DNA from: Accumulibacter sp.
Lineage (GTDB): Bacteria > Pseudomonadota > Gammaproteobacteria > Burkholderiales > Rhodocyclaceae
Reading direction: 5' to 3'
Assembly (NCBI RefSeq): GCF_029255125.1
Contig: NZ_JAPUVR010000132.1
Coordinates: 1 to 64,000, forward strand
DNA: 64,000 bases
The number at the start of each line of letters is the position of its first letter. The first letter of the stretch is position 1. The notes under the pieces were generated by a model. That model was not told the DNA's origin. It saw only the letters and a program-made list of their open reading frames with translations, and ran no database searches. Shown one piece after another: positions 17,599 to 27,352 of the stretch. A program made the translations under genes and the position numbers.

Positions 17599-18788
17599 GC
17601 AAAGGAGCGGACGATCGACGTCCGCTGATTGCCCATGTCGTTTTCCGCTTCGATGTTGGCGGCCTTGAGAACGGTGTGGTCAATCTGCTCAATCGCCTGC
17701 CCTCCGAAGCGTATCGGCACGTGATCATAGCGCTGACCGACATTACCGATTTTCGCAAGCGCATTGCCCGGCACGACGTGCAGTTCATTGCCCTGGAGAA
17801 GGCGCCCGGACACACGTTCTGGGTCTATCCACGCCTCTACCGGCTGTTCAGGGAGCTGCGGCCGGCCATCGTGCACAGTCGCAACCTGGCCGCGCTCGAG
17901 GTGGTCATTCCTGCCTGGCTGTCTGGCGTCGCGGTGCGCATCCACGGCGAGCACGGACGCGACGTTGGCGACCTCGATGGATCGAGCCGCAAGTATCGCT
18001 GGGTGCGCCGTTTTTACCGACCCTTCGTGACCAAGTACATAGCGCTTTCACGCGATCTCGAAGACTATCTGATCACGGCCGTGGGTGTTCCGCGGGGCAA
18101 GATCGAACAGATTTACAATGGGGTCGATATAATGCGTTTCCATCCGGTTGCGTCGCGCCAGGTACCGGCCGGCTGCCCTTTTGTCGAGCCCGGCTTGTGG
18201 CTGGTCGGCAGCGTCGGACGCATGCAGGTGGTGAAGAACCAGACCGACTTGGCGCGGGCTTTCATACGAATCTTGCAGGCCCACCCGGAGCTGGTCGCGC
18301 GTTTGCGGCTGGTCATCGTCGGTGCAGGTCCACTGCGCGCCGAAGCCCAGGCGCTGCTCGCGCAGGCCGGCGTTGCCGACTACGCGTGGCTGCCTGGTGC
18401 ACGCGACGACGTACCGGAGATCATGCGCGGATTGGACTGCTTCGTGCTGCCGTCGCTGGCCGAGGGCATATCCAACACCATCCTCGAAGCGATGGCCAGT
18501 GGCTTGCCAGTGGTCGCCACCGATGTCGGCGGCAACCGCGAATTGATCGATCATGGGCGAACGGGTGAGATCGTGCCGGCGGGAGATGTCGAGGCAATGG
18601 CTGAACGGATCGCCGCCTACGCGGCTGATCCGCAAGCCGCACGCGCGGCGGGACTGGCTGGACGGGCTTTGGTTGAGCGCCAGTTCAGCATGCAAGCGAT
18701 GTGCGCAAGCTACCTGGCGGTTTATGACGGCCAGTTGCGCGCGCAAACCGGCCGGCACCGGCCGCCGTTCACAACCTCTGAGAGCTAG
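17595..18788 (+). CDS. XrtA system glycosyltransferase, GT4 type (TIGR03088-like)
   Basis: Cytoplasmic sugar transferase building the repeat unit on a lipid carrier. 397 residues. The N-terminal acceptor domain has HVVFRFDVGGLENGVVNLLN, and the C-terminal donor domain has VGSVGRMQVVKNQ and the GT4 signature region EGISNTILEAMASGLPVVA. It starts by ATGA overlap with xrtA. The sugar cannot be named from sequence alone. Confidence 0.93.
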   Translation: MSKGADDRRPLIAHVVFRFDVGGLENGVVNLLNRLPSEAYRHVIIALTDITDFRKRIARHDVQFIALEKAPGHTFWVYPRLYRLFRELRPAIVHSRNLAALEVVIPAWLSGVAVRIHGEHGRDVGDLDGSSRKYRWVRRFYRPFVTKYIALSRDLEDYLITAVGVPRGKIEQIYNGVDIMRFHPVASRQVPAGCPFVEPGLWLVGSVGRMQVVKNQTDLARAFIRILQAHPELVARLRLVIVGAGPLRAEAQALLAQAGVADYAWLPGARDDVPEIMRGLDCFVLPSLAEGISNTILEAMASGLPVVATDVGGNRELIDHGRTGEIVPAGDVEAMAERIAAYAADPQAARAAGLAGRALVERQFSMQAMCASYLAVYDGQLRAQTGRHRPPFTTSES

Positions 18789-18791
18789 GGT

Positions 18792-20732
18792 ATGTGTGGG
18801 ATTACCGGTATCTTCGATCTGCGCGGGCAACGCGAGCTAGATCGCGGCACACTCGCGCGGATGAACGAGTCACAGCACCACCGCGGCCCCGACGAAGGAG
18901 GGACACACCTCGAGCCCGGCCTCGGTCTCGGCCATCGCCGGCTGTCGATCATCGACCTGTCGACCGGCCAGCAGCCCCTGTACAACGAAGACAAGAGCGT
19001 CTGCGTGGTATTCAACGGCGAGATCTACAACTACCAGGAACTCATTCCCGAGTTGCTTTCGCTCGGCCACGTCTTTCACACGCGCAGCGACACCGAGGTC
19101 ATCGTGCATGCCTGGGAGTCCTGGGGCGAAGCCTGTGTGCAACGCTTTCGCGGCATGTTCGCCTTTGCCTTGTGGGATCGCAATCGGCAAACCCTCTTCC
19201 TTGCCCGCGACCGCCTGGCGGTCAAGCCGCTCTTCTACGCACACCTCGCCGATGGGCTGTTTCTCTTTGGTTCGGAGCTGAAGTCGCTGCTCGCGCATGG
19301 CGGCTTGCCGCGCGAGATCGATCCGCTGGCGGTCGAGGAGTACTTTGCCCTGGGCTACGTGGCCGAGCCGCGGACGATCTTTTGCCAGGCCAGAAAGCTC
19401 CCACCGGGCCACACGCTGACCCTGCGCCGGGGCCAGCCGCCGGCCGAACCGAAAGCCTACTGGGACCTGCGCTTCAGCCTGCATCAACCGCTGGCGCTCG
19501 AGGAGGCTTGCGACGAACTCAACAAGCGGCTGCGCGAATCGGTTCGCCTGCGCATGATTTCCGAAGTTCCGCTCGGCGCCTTCCTCTCCGGCGGCGTCGA
19601 TTCGAGCGCGGTCGTGGCATTGATGGCCGGGCTGTCGCCGGCTCCGGTGAACACCTGTTCGATCGCCTTTGACGATCCTGCTTTCGACGAAGCAAAGTTC
19701 GCCAGAATCGTCGCCGATCGCTACCAGACCAACCACCACTGCGAAATGGTTGCCAGCGACGATTTTGATCTGGTTGACACGCTTGCCCGGCTGTACGATG
19801 AGCCGTACGCCGACAGTTCGGCGATTCCCACCTACCGCGTCTGCCAACTCGCGCGCCAGCATGTCACGGTGGCGCTTTCCGGCGACGGCGGCGACGAAAC
19901 TTTCGGCGGTTATCGTCGCTATCGCCTGCACATGATGGAAGAGCGCATGCGCTCGGCGCTGCCGCTGGCCTTGCGGCGACCCTTGTTCGGTCTGCTCGGT
20001 CGGGTGTATCCGAAAGCCGACTGGGCGCCACGCGTCTTTCGCGCCAAGACGACCTTCGAGGGGATGGCGAGAACGGCCGTCGAAGCGTACTTCCATTCCG
20101 TCTCGATTCTGCGTGCTCCGATGCGCCGGCAATTGTTCACCGACCGTTTCCGGCGACAGATAGGTGGCTATTCCGCAGAGGAGGTATTTCGCAGCCATGC
20201 ACAGCGGGCGGCCACCGATGATCCGCTGGCCTTGATCCAGTATCTCGATCTCAAGACGTACCTGGTTGGCGACATCAACACCAAGGTCGATCGGGCGAGC
20301 ATGGCACACTCGCTCGAAGTGCGCGAGCCGCTGATGGATCACGAACTGGTCGAATGGATGGCGACCCTACCCTCCGCGCTCAAGTTGCGCAGCCAGGAAG
20401 GAAAGTTCCTGCTGAAGAAGGCGATGGAGCCCAGCCTGCCGTACGACGTGCTGTATCGTCCCAAGATGGGCTTTGCCGTACCCTTGGCGCGCTGGTTTCG
20501 CGGCCCGCTCAAGGAACGGATCCGGCAAGCGGTCCTTGGTCCGCGTCTGGCCGAAACCGGCTGGTTTGATCAGGCCTATCTGCGCCAGGTGGTCGATGCA
20601 CATCAGTCGGGCACGGCCGACCACAGCGCACCGCTCTGGACGGTCCTCATGTTCGACGCGTTCCTGCGCAATGTTCTCGATTCGACTACAGGCCCTGCGG
20701 AAACTCGCGCCAACGCGAACGCGGTGGTCTGA
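18792..20732 (+). CDS. XrtA system amidotransferase (asparagine synthase-like)
   Basis: Glutamine-dependent amidotransferase. 646 residues. The class II glutaminase domain begins MCGITGIFD with Cys2 as nucleophile, then HHRGPDEGG. The synthetase domain has the PP-loop SGGVDSSAVVAL and SGDGGDETFGGYRRY. The exosortase locus form probably amidates a sugar acid or other group on the polymer rather than free aspartate; this is inference from context. It begins 3 bases after the glycosyltransferase stop. Confidence 0.92.
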   Translation: MCGITGIFDLRGQRELDRGTLARMNESQHHRGPDEGGTHLEPGLGLGHRRLSIIDLSTGQQPLYNEDKSVCVVFNGEIYNYQELIPELLSLGHVFHTRSDTEVIVHAWESWGEACVQRFRGMFAFALWDRNRQTLFLARDRLAVKPLFYAHLADGLFLFGSELKSLLAHGGLPREIDPLAVEEYFALGYVAEPRTIFCQARKLPPGHTLTLRRGQPPAEPKAYWDLRFSLHQPLALEEACDELNKRLRESVRLRMISEVPLGAFLSGGVDSSAVVALMAGLSPAPVNTCSIAFDDPAFDEAKFARIVADRYQTNHHCEMVASDDFDLVDTLARLYDEPYADSSAIPTYRVCQLARQHVTVALSGDGGDETFGGYRRYRLHMMEERMRSALPLALRRPLFGLLGRVYPKADWAPRVFRAKTTFEGMARTAVEAYFHSVSILRAPMRRQLFTDRFRRQIGGYSAEEVFRSHAQRAATDDPLALIQYLDLKTYLVGDINTKVDRASMAHSLEVREPLMDHELVEWMATLPSALKLRSQEGKFLLKKAMEPSLPYDVLYRPKMGFAVPLARWFRGPLKERIRQAVLGPRLAETGWFDQAYLRQVVDAHQSGTADHSAPLWTVLMFDAFLRNVLDSTTGPAETRANANAVV

Positions 20733-20753
20733 TCTGACCGGCTTTGCCCTCTG

Positions 20754-21974
20754 ATGAGCACTCTCCTTTATCTCGTCCATCGCCTCCCCTATCCGCCGAA
20801 CAAGGGGGACAAGGTACGCTCGTTTCATCTGCTCAAGCATCTGGCCGCGCGACACCGCGTTTTCCTGGGGACGTTCATCGACGATCCAGAGGACGAGCGT
20901 TACGTCGAAACCGTGCGCGGCTATTGCGCCGACCTGCATGTCGCCCGCCTCGACCCGAAACTTGCCCGGATACTCAGCCTGCGCGGCCTGCTCAGCGACC
21001 AGGCACTGAGCCTTCCCTACTACCGCAACGCGGGCCTGCAGGCCTGGGTCGATCGCACCCTGCGAACCGAAAAAATCGACGCGACGGTCATCTTTTCCTC
21101 GGTCATGGCGCAGTTCGTCGAGCGCCACACGGAAGTCGTCAGTCTGGTTGATTTCTGCGACGTCGACTCGTACAAGTGGACGCAGTACGCGGGGCGCCAT
21201 CGCTGGCCGATGTCCTCGCTCTACCGACGCGAAGGCGAGCGTCTGCTCGCCTTCGAGCGCATGGTCGCTGCTCGCTCCAGTCGCTCGTTCTTCGTCACGC
21301 CGGCGGAAGTCGACCTGTTCGCTGGACTGGCGCCCGAATGCGCCGGCAAGATCGAGGCGATGTGCAACGGCGTGGACGCCGACTATTTTTCGCCGGCGCA
21401 CGAACTGCCCTCGCCCTTTGCCGCCGACGAGCTGCCGGTCGTGTTCACCGGCGCGATGGACTATTGGCCGAACATCGACGGGGCGAGCTGGTTCGCCAAG
21501 GAGGCCTTCCCGCAACTGGCGCGTGCCTGGCCGACGCTGCGTTTCTTCATCGTTGGGCGAAGCCCGACCCCAGCCGTACAGGGGCTCGCCAACAACCGCA
21601 TCGTGGTCACCGGAACGGTCCCTGACGTTCGCCCATACCTGCGCCACGCGGCGGTCGTCGTTGCCCCCCTGCGCCTGGCGCGCGGCGTGCAGAACAAGAT
21701 TCTCGAAGCCATGTCGATGGGCCGACCCGTGATCGCCTCACAGGAGTGCGCGACGCCGATTGACGCTGTCGCCGAACGCGATTTCCTGACCGCGGGAGGC
21801 ATCGACGATTTCGTCGCGCAGGTCGACAGCCTGCTGCGCGAACCCGCACGCGCTGCGGCGATCGCCGTCGCCGGGCGAGAGCGGGTGCTCGAACGCTACA
21901 GTTGGGATGCGCACCTGTCGACCATCGACCGCCATATCGGACTGACCGCAGCCGGCAGGGAGTCGGTCCGATGA
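20754..21974 (+). CDS. XrtA system glycosyltransferase (TIGR03087-like)
   Basis: Second GT4-type transferase. 406 residues. It opens with LLYLVHRLPYPPNKGDKVRS, characteristic of this exosortase-linked group, and carries DFCDVDSYKW. The donor half has FTGAMDYWPNIDGA and KILEAMSMGRPVIAS. The next glycosyltransferase overlaps its stop by 4 bases (ATGA). Confidence 0.93.
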   Translation: MSTLLYLVHRLPYPPNKGDKVRSFHLLKHLAARHRVFLGTFIDDPEDERYVETVRGYCADLHVARLDPKLARILSLRGLLSDQALSLPYYRNAGLQAWVDRTLRTEKIDATVIFSSVMAQFVERHTEVVSLVDFCDVDSYKWTQYAGRHRWPMSSLYRREGERLLAFERMVAARSSRSFFVTPAEVDLFAGLAPECAGKIEAMCNGVDADYFSPAHELPSPFAADELPVVFTGAMDYWPNIDGASWFAKEAFPQLARAWPTLRFFIVGRSPTPAVQGLANNRIVVTGTVPDVRPYLRHAAVVVAPLRLARGVQNKILEAMSMGRPVIASQECATPIDAVAERDFLTAGGIDDFVAQVDSLLREPARAAAIAVAGRERVLERYSWDAHLSTIDRHIGLTAAGRESVR

Positions 21975-23191
21975 GCCTGCGCATTCTGCACGTCCTCGAT
22001 CATTCGATTCCGCTGCACAGCGGCTATACCTTTCGCACGCTGTCGATTCTGCGCGAACAGCGCAAGCTCGGCTGGCAAACGTTTCATCTGACGACGCCGC
22101 GGCATCTGCTTGGTCGCTCGCTGGAGGAGGAGGTCGATGGCTGGCATTTCTTTCGCACGCCGGTAAGCGAAGCAGGTAGCCGGCGCTGGCCGGGCCTCGA
22201 TGAACTTGCCTTGATGCGGCGTGTCGAGCAACGGCTGCTGGAGGTGGCGCAAAAGGTCAGACCGCAAATCCTGCATGCGCATTCGCCGGTGCTCAACGCC
22301 ATTCCCGCCTTGCGCGTTGGCCGCCGTCTCGGCCTGCCGGTTGCCTACGAGGTACGCGCGTTCTGGGAGGATGCTGCGGTAGACCACGGCACGACGAGCG
22401 AAGGGAGCCTGCGTTACCGTCTGACGCGCGGCTTGGAAACCTGGGCGCTGAAGCGCGCCGATCAGGTGTTCACAATTTGTGAAGGACTGCGTAACGACAT
22501 CGTCCAGCGGGGAATTCCTGCCGAAAAGGTCACCGTCATTCCGAACGCTGTCGACATCGAATCGTTTGTCGGCGGCGGGCCGGCCGACGCGCGGCTGAAG
22601 AGCCAGCTTGGCCTGAGCGGAGCAACTGTAATCGGCTTCATCGGGTCGTTCTATGCCTATGAGGGGCTCGATCTGCTGATCGATGCCTTGCCCGAGATTC
22701 TGCGCCAACGACCCGACGTGCGCGTTCTGCTCGTCGGCGGCGGACCACAGGAAGCAGCGCTCAGACAACAGATCGCTCGCCTCGGCGTCGAGTCCAAGGT
22801 CGTCATCGCCGGGCGCGTGCCGCACAGCGAAGTGCAGCGCTACTACGATCTGGTCGATGTGCTGGCTTACCCGCGACATTCGATGCGCCTGACCGACCTG
22901 GTGACGCCACTCAAACCGCTCGAAGCGATGGCGCAGGGCCGTCTTCTGGTCGCCTCGGATGTCGGGGGACACCGCGAGCTGATTCGCCACGGGGAAAACG
23001 GCATCCTTTTTCGGGCAGGCAGCAAGGAGGCTCTGGCGGACGCCGTCGGGCAACTGCTGACCGAGCGCGAACGCTGGCCGGCGCTGCGCGCGGCTGGTCG
23101 GCAGTTCGTCGAGAACGAGCGCAACTGGACAGCGAGCGTGGCGCGCTACGCCACGGCCTACGCACGCATCGCCAAGAACGCAAACGCTTGA
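21971..23191 (+). CDS. XrtA system glycosyltransferase (TIGR04063-like)
   Basis: Third GT4-type transferase. 406 residues from the ATG at 21971, which overlaps the previous stop. It begins LRILHVLDHSIPLHSGYTFR, then YEVRAFWEDAAVD, typical for this group. The donor domain has IGFIGSFYAYEGLDLLI and KPLEAMAQGRLLVASDVGGH. With the other two transferases, the amidotransferase and FemAB it would make and decorate an oligosaccharide repeat. Confidence 0.93.
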   Translation: MSLRILHVLDHSIPLHSGYTFRTLSILREQRKLGWQTFHLTTPRHLLGRSLEEEVDGWHFFRTPVSEAGSRRWPGLDELALMRRVEQRLLEVAQKVRPQILHAHSPVLNAIPALRVGRRLGLPVAYEVRAFWEDAAVDHGTTSEGSLRYRLTRGLETWALKRADQVFTICEGLRNDIVQRGIPAEKVTVIPNAVDIESFVGGGPADARLKSQLGLSGATVIGFIGSFYAYEGLDLLIDALPEILRQRPDVRVLLVGGGPQEAALRQQIARLGVESKVVIAGRVPHSEVQRYYDLVDVLAYPRHSMRLTDLVTPLKPLEAMAQGRLLVASDVGGHRELIRHGENGILFRAGSKEALADAVGQLLTERERWPALRAAGRQFVENERNWTASVARYATAYARIAKNANA

Positions 23192-23331
23192 TGTGGGCAG
23201 CCGGGCGCTCGATCAAGACCGATCTCTCTCCGACCAATGCGTGACTTGTTCCCAACCCTCATCCGTCGCCAGCCACGCGACGCTGGCGTCAGCCACGGCC
23301 AGCGTGACCGCCGCGATGCCCTAGGTAACTG

Positions 23332-24642
23332 ATGCGCGATCTCCTGCTTTCGGCAATCGTCTTCGGCGCCTTGCCGCTGATTCTTTACCGACCGCACATC
23401 GGCGCCCTGATGTGGGTGTGGATCGGCATGATGAATCCACACCTGCTGACCTTCGGTTTCGCCGCACGCATACCCTTTGCTCAGTTGGTTGCGTTGACGA
23501 CACTGGTTGGCTTCGCCTTCACCCGGCGCAAGCAGGCGTTTCCACTCAACACGATCACTGCCCTGCTCGTTTCGTTCTTTCTCTGGATGTGCGTCACCCG
23601 CATCTTCGCGCTCAATACGGACGATGTCGTGAACGAGATGTGGGGACGTGTGTTCAAGATTCAGTTGATGCTGTGGGTCACCTTGATGCTGATTTCCGGT
23701 CGCCGGCAGATCGACCAGTTGATCTGGACGATCGCCGCTTCAATTGGCTACTACGGCGTCAAGGGCGGCGTCTTCACTGCGTTGACGGGTGGCGCGCATC
23801 GCGTCTGGGGACCCCAGGGCTCTTTCATCGGCGGCAACAACGAACTGGCTCTCGCACTGGTCGTACTCATCCCATTGCTGTACTACCTTTGGTCGACCAA
23901 TACCCAGCGCTGGCTGCGCCATGGACTGCTTTTTGCCATTTGCACTTGCGCACTCGCCGCGCTCGGCAGCCATTCGCGCGGCGCGCTGCTGGCGATCACC
24001 GCCATGGTGGCTTTCCTGATCGTGAAAAGCGGCCGCCAGGTGACGTTGTTACTTCTCGCCCCGCTGGTTGGCGCGATCCTGCTGTTTGTCATGCCGGAGA
24101 GCTGGTGGGCCCGGATGGAGACGATCGAGACCTACCAGGAAGACACTTCGGCGATGGCACGCCTGCACACCTGGCGAATGGTCTGGACGCTGGCGCTCGA
24201 CCGCCCGATCGTCGGCGCCGGCTTCGACCTGAGCAATCCGCTCTTGTACCATCTCTACGCCGAAAACAAGGAGGTGACCGCACACGCCGCTCACAGCATC
24301 TATTTTCAGGCTCTCGGCGAGCACGGCTTCGTCGGCCTCGCCCTCTACCTGTGCCTGGGTTACACGAGTTGGCGCTGGGCGGCGAAGCTTGCCCGGAAGA
24401 CCGGCAACGCGGAGACGGATTGCTGGGTGCCGCAACTCATGCGCATGGTGCAGACGAGCATGATAGGCTTTGCGGTTGGCGGCGCCTTCCTCGGCTTGCT
24501 GCATTTTGACCTTCCCTACTATCTTATCGGGCTGATTGTGCTGGCTCGCCGCGAGATGCACGCGACTACCGCGGGCGGCGCTGCACCTGCGGCAGAGCCT
24601 CCCGCGACTGGCCTGACCCATCATGGAGATCCACTCAAATGA
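23332..24642 (+). CDS. Exosortase A-associated O-glycosylation ligase / Wzy-like polymerase
   Basis: Polytopic inner-membrane protein of the Wzy/WaaL type, thought to polymerise the repeat or transfer glycan to protein. 436 residues with roughly ten to twelve hydrophobic helices. The N-terminal half is the DUF5935-like region (YRPHIGALMWVWIGMMNPH). A periplasmic segment with LGSHSRGALLAI and the O-antigen ligase motif AHSIYFQALGEHGFVGL gives a conserved His and Gly pattern. About 140 non-coding bases separate it from the glycosyltransferase, with no clear terminator. It ends by ATGA overlap with the next gene. Confidence 0.9.
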   Translation: MRDLLLSAIVFGALPLILYRPHIGALMWVWIGMMNPHLLTFGFAARIPFAQLVALTTLVGFAFTRRKQAFPLNTITALLVSFFLWMCVTRIFALNTDDVVNEMWGRVFKIQLMLWVTLMLISGRRQIDQLIWTIAASIGYYGVKGGVFTALTGGAHRVWGPQGSFIGGNNELALALVVLIPLLYYLWSTNTQRWLRHGLLFAICTCALAALGSHSRGALLAITAMVAFLIVKSGRQVTLLLLAPLVGAILLFVMPESWWARMETIETYQEDTSAMARLHTWRMVWTLALDRPIVGAGFDLSNPLLYHLYAENKEVTAHAAHSIYFQALGEHGFVGLALYLCLGYTSWRWAAKLARKTGNAETDCWVPQLMRMVQTSMIGFAVGGAFLGLLHFDLPYYLIGLIVLARREMHATTAGGAAPAAEPPATGLTHHGDPLK

Positions 24643-25328
24643 GGGCATTCCTTACCCGCATCCTGCTCCGGCGATGGCGAGTGTACCGTTCGCCGACGGC
24701 GTCCAGCCTGAGACGAGTGTTGGTCGCCGTAAGCGTAGCCGCCAGCGTGCTCGGCGGTACGCACGTGCAGGCGGATACACAGAACGATATGACGAAAGAA
24801 GAGTACGCGCTGCTGCCCGAGATTTGCCACCACAAGGCATGGGTCTGGAGTCAGAACATGAACCCACCCGGCTCGGAGAAATGGGAGGCCTACTTCGGGA
24901 AGTCCGATTTCCTGCCCGTACACCACTATTGCTGGGGTCTCGTTCGCCTGGCCCGCTCGTACCGTGTCGACCGCAGCGCAAAGGAACGGGAGTGGGACCT
25001 GCGCGAGGCCGACGGAGGGTTTCTGTATGTCATCCAGAACAGCAGTTCTAAGACGCCCTTGCTGGCCGAGCTATGGACCAGGCGCCTGCAGGTGGCCGTC
25101 CTGCAGCGCAACAACCTGGCCGCGGCCGACGCCTATCGCGCCGCTGTGCAGGCCGATGCCAAATATTGGCGCGCTTACTGGTGGTGGGCCTACTGGCTGA
25201 ACAAGAACGGCAAGACGGGTGAAGCGATCAAGGTGATTGAAGAGGGGCAGCGCAACGCTCCCGGAGCGCGTGGACTGGACAAGCTCATGCTCGAGATTCG
25301 CGGCCCTGGCAAGGCGAAGGCGAAGTAG
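24639..25328 (+). CDS. Exported TPR-like protein of the exosortase locus
   Basis: Not assigned to a named function. 229 residues. A basic N terminus and hydrophobic stretch (about 27-45, ending GTHVQA) suggest a signal peptide. The mature part has a Cys/His-rich pair of motifs, PEICHHKAW (near residue 65) and PVHHYCWGLVRLAR (near 90), then two to three TPR-like helical pairs including the Trp-rich KYWRAYWWWAYWLNKNGKTG. Its coupling to the ligase gene by ATGA supports a role in polymer or PEP-CTERM handling. The Cys/His motifs could bind a metal or heme, or simply pack a helical fold. Confidence 0.75.
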   Translation: MRAFLTRILLRRWRVYRSPTASSLRRVLVAVSVAASVLGGTHVQADTQNDMTKEEYALLPEICHHKAWVWSQNMNPPGSEKWEAYFGKSDFLPVHHYCWGLVRLARSYRVDRSAKEREWDLREADGGFLYVIQNSSSKTPLLAELWTRRLQVAVLQRNNLAAADAYRAAVQADAKYWRAYWWWAYWLNKNGKTGEAIKVIEEGQRNAPGARGLDKLMLEIRGPGKAKAK

Positions 25329-25331
25329 CCG

Positions 25332-26285
25332 ATGGCCCTCTGGAAGACCGCGTACCGGATGCTGGCGCCCGGCGGGCGGCGCGGCAAACTCCTGATCTTC
25401 ATTTTTCATCAGGTTCTGCGCGAACCCGACCCACTGCGTCCCTACGAGCCGGATGCCGAACAGTTTGACTGGATGGTGCAGCACATCGCGCGAAACTTTA
25501 GTGTTCTGCCCCTCGCCGACGCGGCGGCTCGTCTGGCCGCCGGCTCGCTGCCGCCGGCGGCTGCCTGTATCACGTTTGACGATGGCTACCGCAACAACGC
25601 CGAACTCGCTTTGCCGATCCTCCGCCGACACGGAGCGGTGGCGACGTTCTTCGTCGCCAGCGGCTTCTTGGGACAGGGGCGCATGTGGAACGATGACCTC
25701 ATCGAAGCGGTGCGCCAGCTCGGCTCGGCGGATGCCGACTGGCGCGCGTACGGCTTGGGTGTGCACCGTCTGACAACGCCCGCCGATCGTCTGCAGTGCC
25801 TGGCCGACGTTCTGCCTCGGCTGAAGTATTTTCCGCACGCCGAGCGCGCCAGCGTGGCGCGGGAGGTTGCGCGTGCCGCCGGAGTCGCCGAAGAAAGCAG
25901 CATGATGATGGAAGCCGAGCACCTTGCGCAGCTGATTGCCAGCGGCATGGAGATCGGCGCGCACACCCACAGCCATCCGATACTCGGCCAGATCGGACCC
26001 GAGGAAGCGCGCGCCGAGGTTGCCCGTGGCCGAAGCGAACTCGAGCGCATGACCGGCCACCCGATCCGCCTGTTCGCTTATCCAAATGGCGACACACGGC
26101 GCGATCTCGGGCAGCGCGATGTGGACTTGGTGCGCGACCTCGGCTTCGCCTGTGCGGTCATTACCGATCCGGGTTTTGCTGTGGCGGCGACGAACCCGTA
26201 CCTGCTACCCAGATTCACGCCCTGGGACCGAACGCCCGGGCGCTTCGCGATGCGCTGTAGCATGGCTCTGGCCGGCCGCTTGTAA
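25332..26285 (+). CDS. Polysaccharide deacetylase family protein
   Basis: NodB-domain carbohydrate esterase, distinct from the DUF3473 type earlier in the locus. 317 residues. Motifs: ITFDDGYRNNAELALPIL (catalytic Asp pair), ATFFVASGFLGQG with WNDD, HTHSHPILGQI (metal His) and RLFAYPNGD. No signal peptide is visible, so it may act on cytoplasmic lipid-linked sugars or be membrane associated. It starts 3 bases after the TPR gene and so belongs to the same transcript. Confidence 0.9.
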   Translation: MALWKTAYRMLAPGGRRGKLLIFIFHQVLREPDPLRPYEPDAEQFDWMVQHIARNFSVLPLADAAARLAAGSLPPAAACITFDDGYRNNAELALPILRRHGAVATFFVASGFLGQGRMWNDDLIEAVRQLGSADADWRAYGLGVHRLTTPADRLQCLADVLPRLKYFPHAERASVAREVARAAGVAEESSMMMEAEHLAQLIASGMEIGAHTHSHPILGQIGPEEARAEVARGRSELERMTGHPIRLFAYPNGDTRRDLGQRDVDLVRDLGFACAVITDPGFAVAATNPYLLPRFTPWDRTPGRFAMRCSMALAGRL

Positions 26286-26332
26286 GCTGGATTTCTGGCG
26301 GGTCAGTCGCCTGCAGAGAGGGAGAGCACACG

Positions 26333-27319
26333 ATGAAGGCGATGCTGCTTGAAGCACCCGGTCGCCCGCTGCGACTCGTCGAATGGCCGCGGCCACAGCC
26401 CGCAGCGGGACAGCTGCTGCTCGCGGTACGCGCATGCGGCGTCTGCCGTACGGACCTGCACGTCTTCGACGGCGAACTCTGGCAGGGCAAACTCCCGCTT
26501 GTCCTGGGACACGAAATCGTCGGCCGAGTGGTCGAGAGAGGCGCCGGTGTCGAACGTTTTGCGCTCGGTCAGCGGGTCGGCGTCCCCTGGCTGGGGCGTA
26601 CGTGTGGCCGCTGCCCGCACTGCGCTCGCGGGACCGAGAACCTTTGCGCGGCGGCCGAGTTCACCGGGTATACGCTGGACGGCGGCTACGCCGAATTCGC
26701 TCTTGCCGATCAAAACTATTGCTTCGCGCTGCCCGATTGCTATTCCGATACCGAGGCGGCGCCCCTGCTCTGTGCCGGGCTGATCGGCTATCGCTCGCTG
26801 ATGGCGACCGGCGAGGCGCGCCGTCTCGGCATCTATGGCTTCGGCGCGGCAGCCCACATTGTCGCCCAAGTGGCGCGCTGGCAGGAGCGAGAGATTTACG
26901 CATTCACCAAACCTGGCGATCTCGCCGGACAGGATTTTGCCCGCCAAATGGGCGCCGACTGGGCTGGTGGAGCCGACGCGGAGCCGCCGGATGAACTCGA
27001 CGCGGCAATCATCTTCGCCCCGGCCGGCGAGCTCGTGCCGCAGGCACTGCGCCATACGGCAAAGGGTGGAACGGTCGTCTGTGCGGGAATTCACATGAGC
27101 GACATTCCGGCCTTTCCCTACGCCATCCTGTGGGGCGAACGCTGCGTACGTTCGATCGCCAATCTGACGCGCCGTGATGGCGAGGAGTTCTTCGCCGTCG
27201 CCCCGCTGGCCGGCGTACGCACCGAGGTGACGACGTTTCCGCTCGCCGCCGCGAACGAAGCGCTCCAGCGCCTGCGCACTGGTCAGGTGCAGGGTGCCGC
27301 AGTTCTCGTCATGGACTGA
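26333..27319 (+). CDS. Zinc-dependent alcohol dehydrogenase family protein
   Basis: Medium-chain NAD(P)-dependent dehydrogenase. 328 residues. The catalytic zinc site is CGVCRTDLH and GHEIVG; the structural zinc site has four Cys in the GRTCGRCPHC region and the following GTENLC. The nucleotide fold shows GIYGFGAAAHIV. This is the short AdhA-like class. It has its own GGGAG and lies 47 bases after the deacetylase, so it may be cotranscribed, but a role in polysaccharide synthesis is not evident. The convergent DUF1302 gene ends 34 bases away, without a visible terminator. Confidence 0.92.
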   Translation: MKAMLLEAPGRPLRLVEWPRPQPAAGQLLLAVRACGVCRTDLHVFDGELWQGKLPLVLGHEIVGRVVERGAGVERFALGQRVGVPWLGRTCGRCPHCARGTENLCAAAEFTGYTLDGGYAEFALADQNYCFALPDCYSDTEAAPLLCAGLIGYRSLMATGEARRLGIYGFGAAAHIVAQVARWQEREIYAFTKPGDLAGQDFARQMGADWAGGADAEPPDELDAAIIFAPAGELVPQALRHTAKGGTVVCAGIHMSDIPAFPYAILWGERCVRSIANLTRRDGEEFFAVAPLAGVRTEVTTFPLAAANEALQRLRTGQVQGAAVLVMD

Positions 27320-27352
27320 GCGAGAGAGCACACGACGTCGCTGCGCGAAGCT

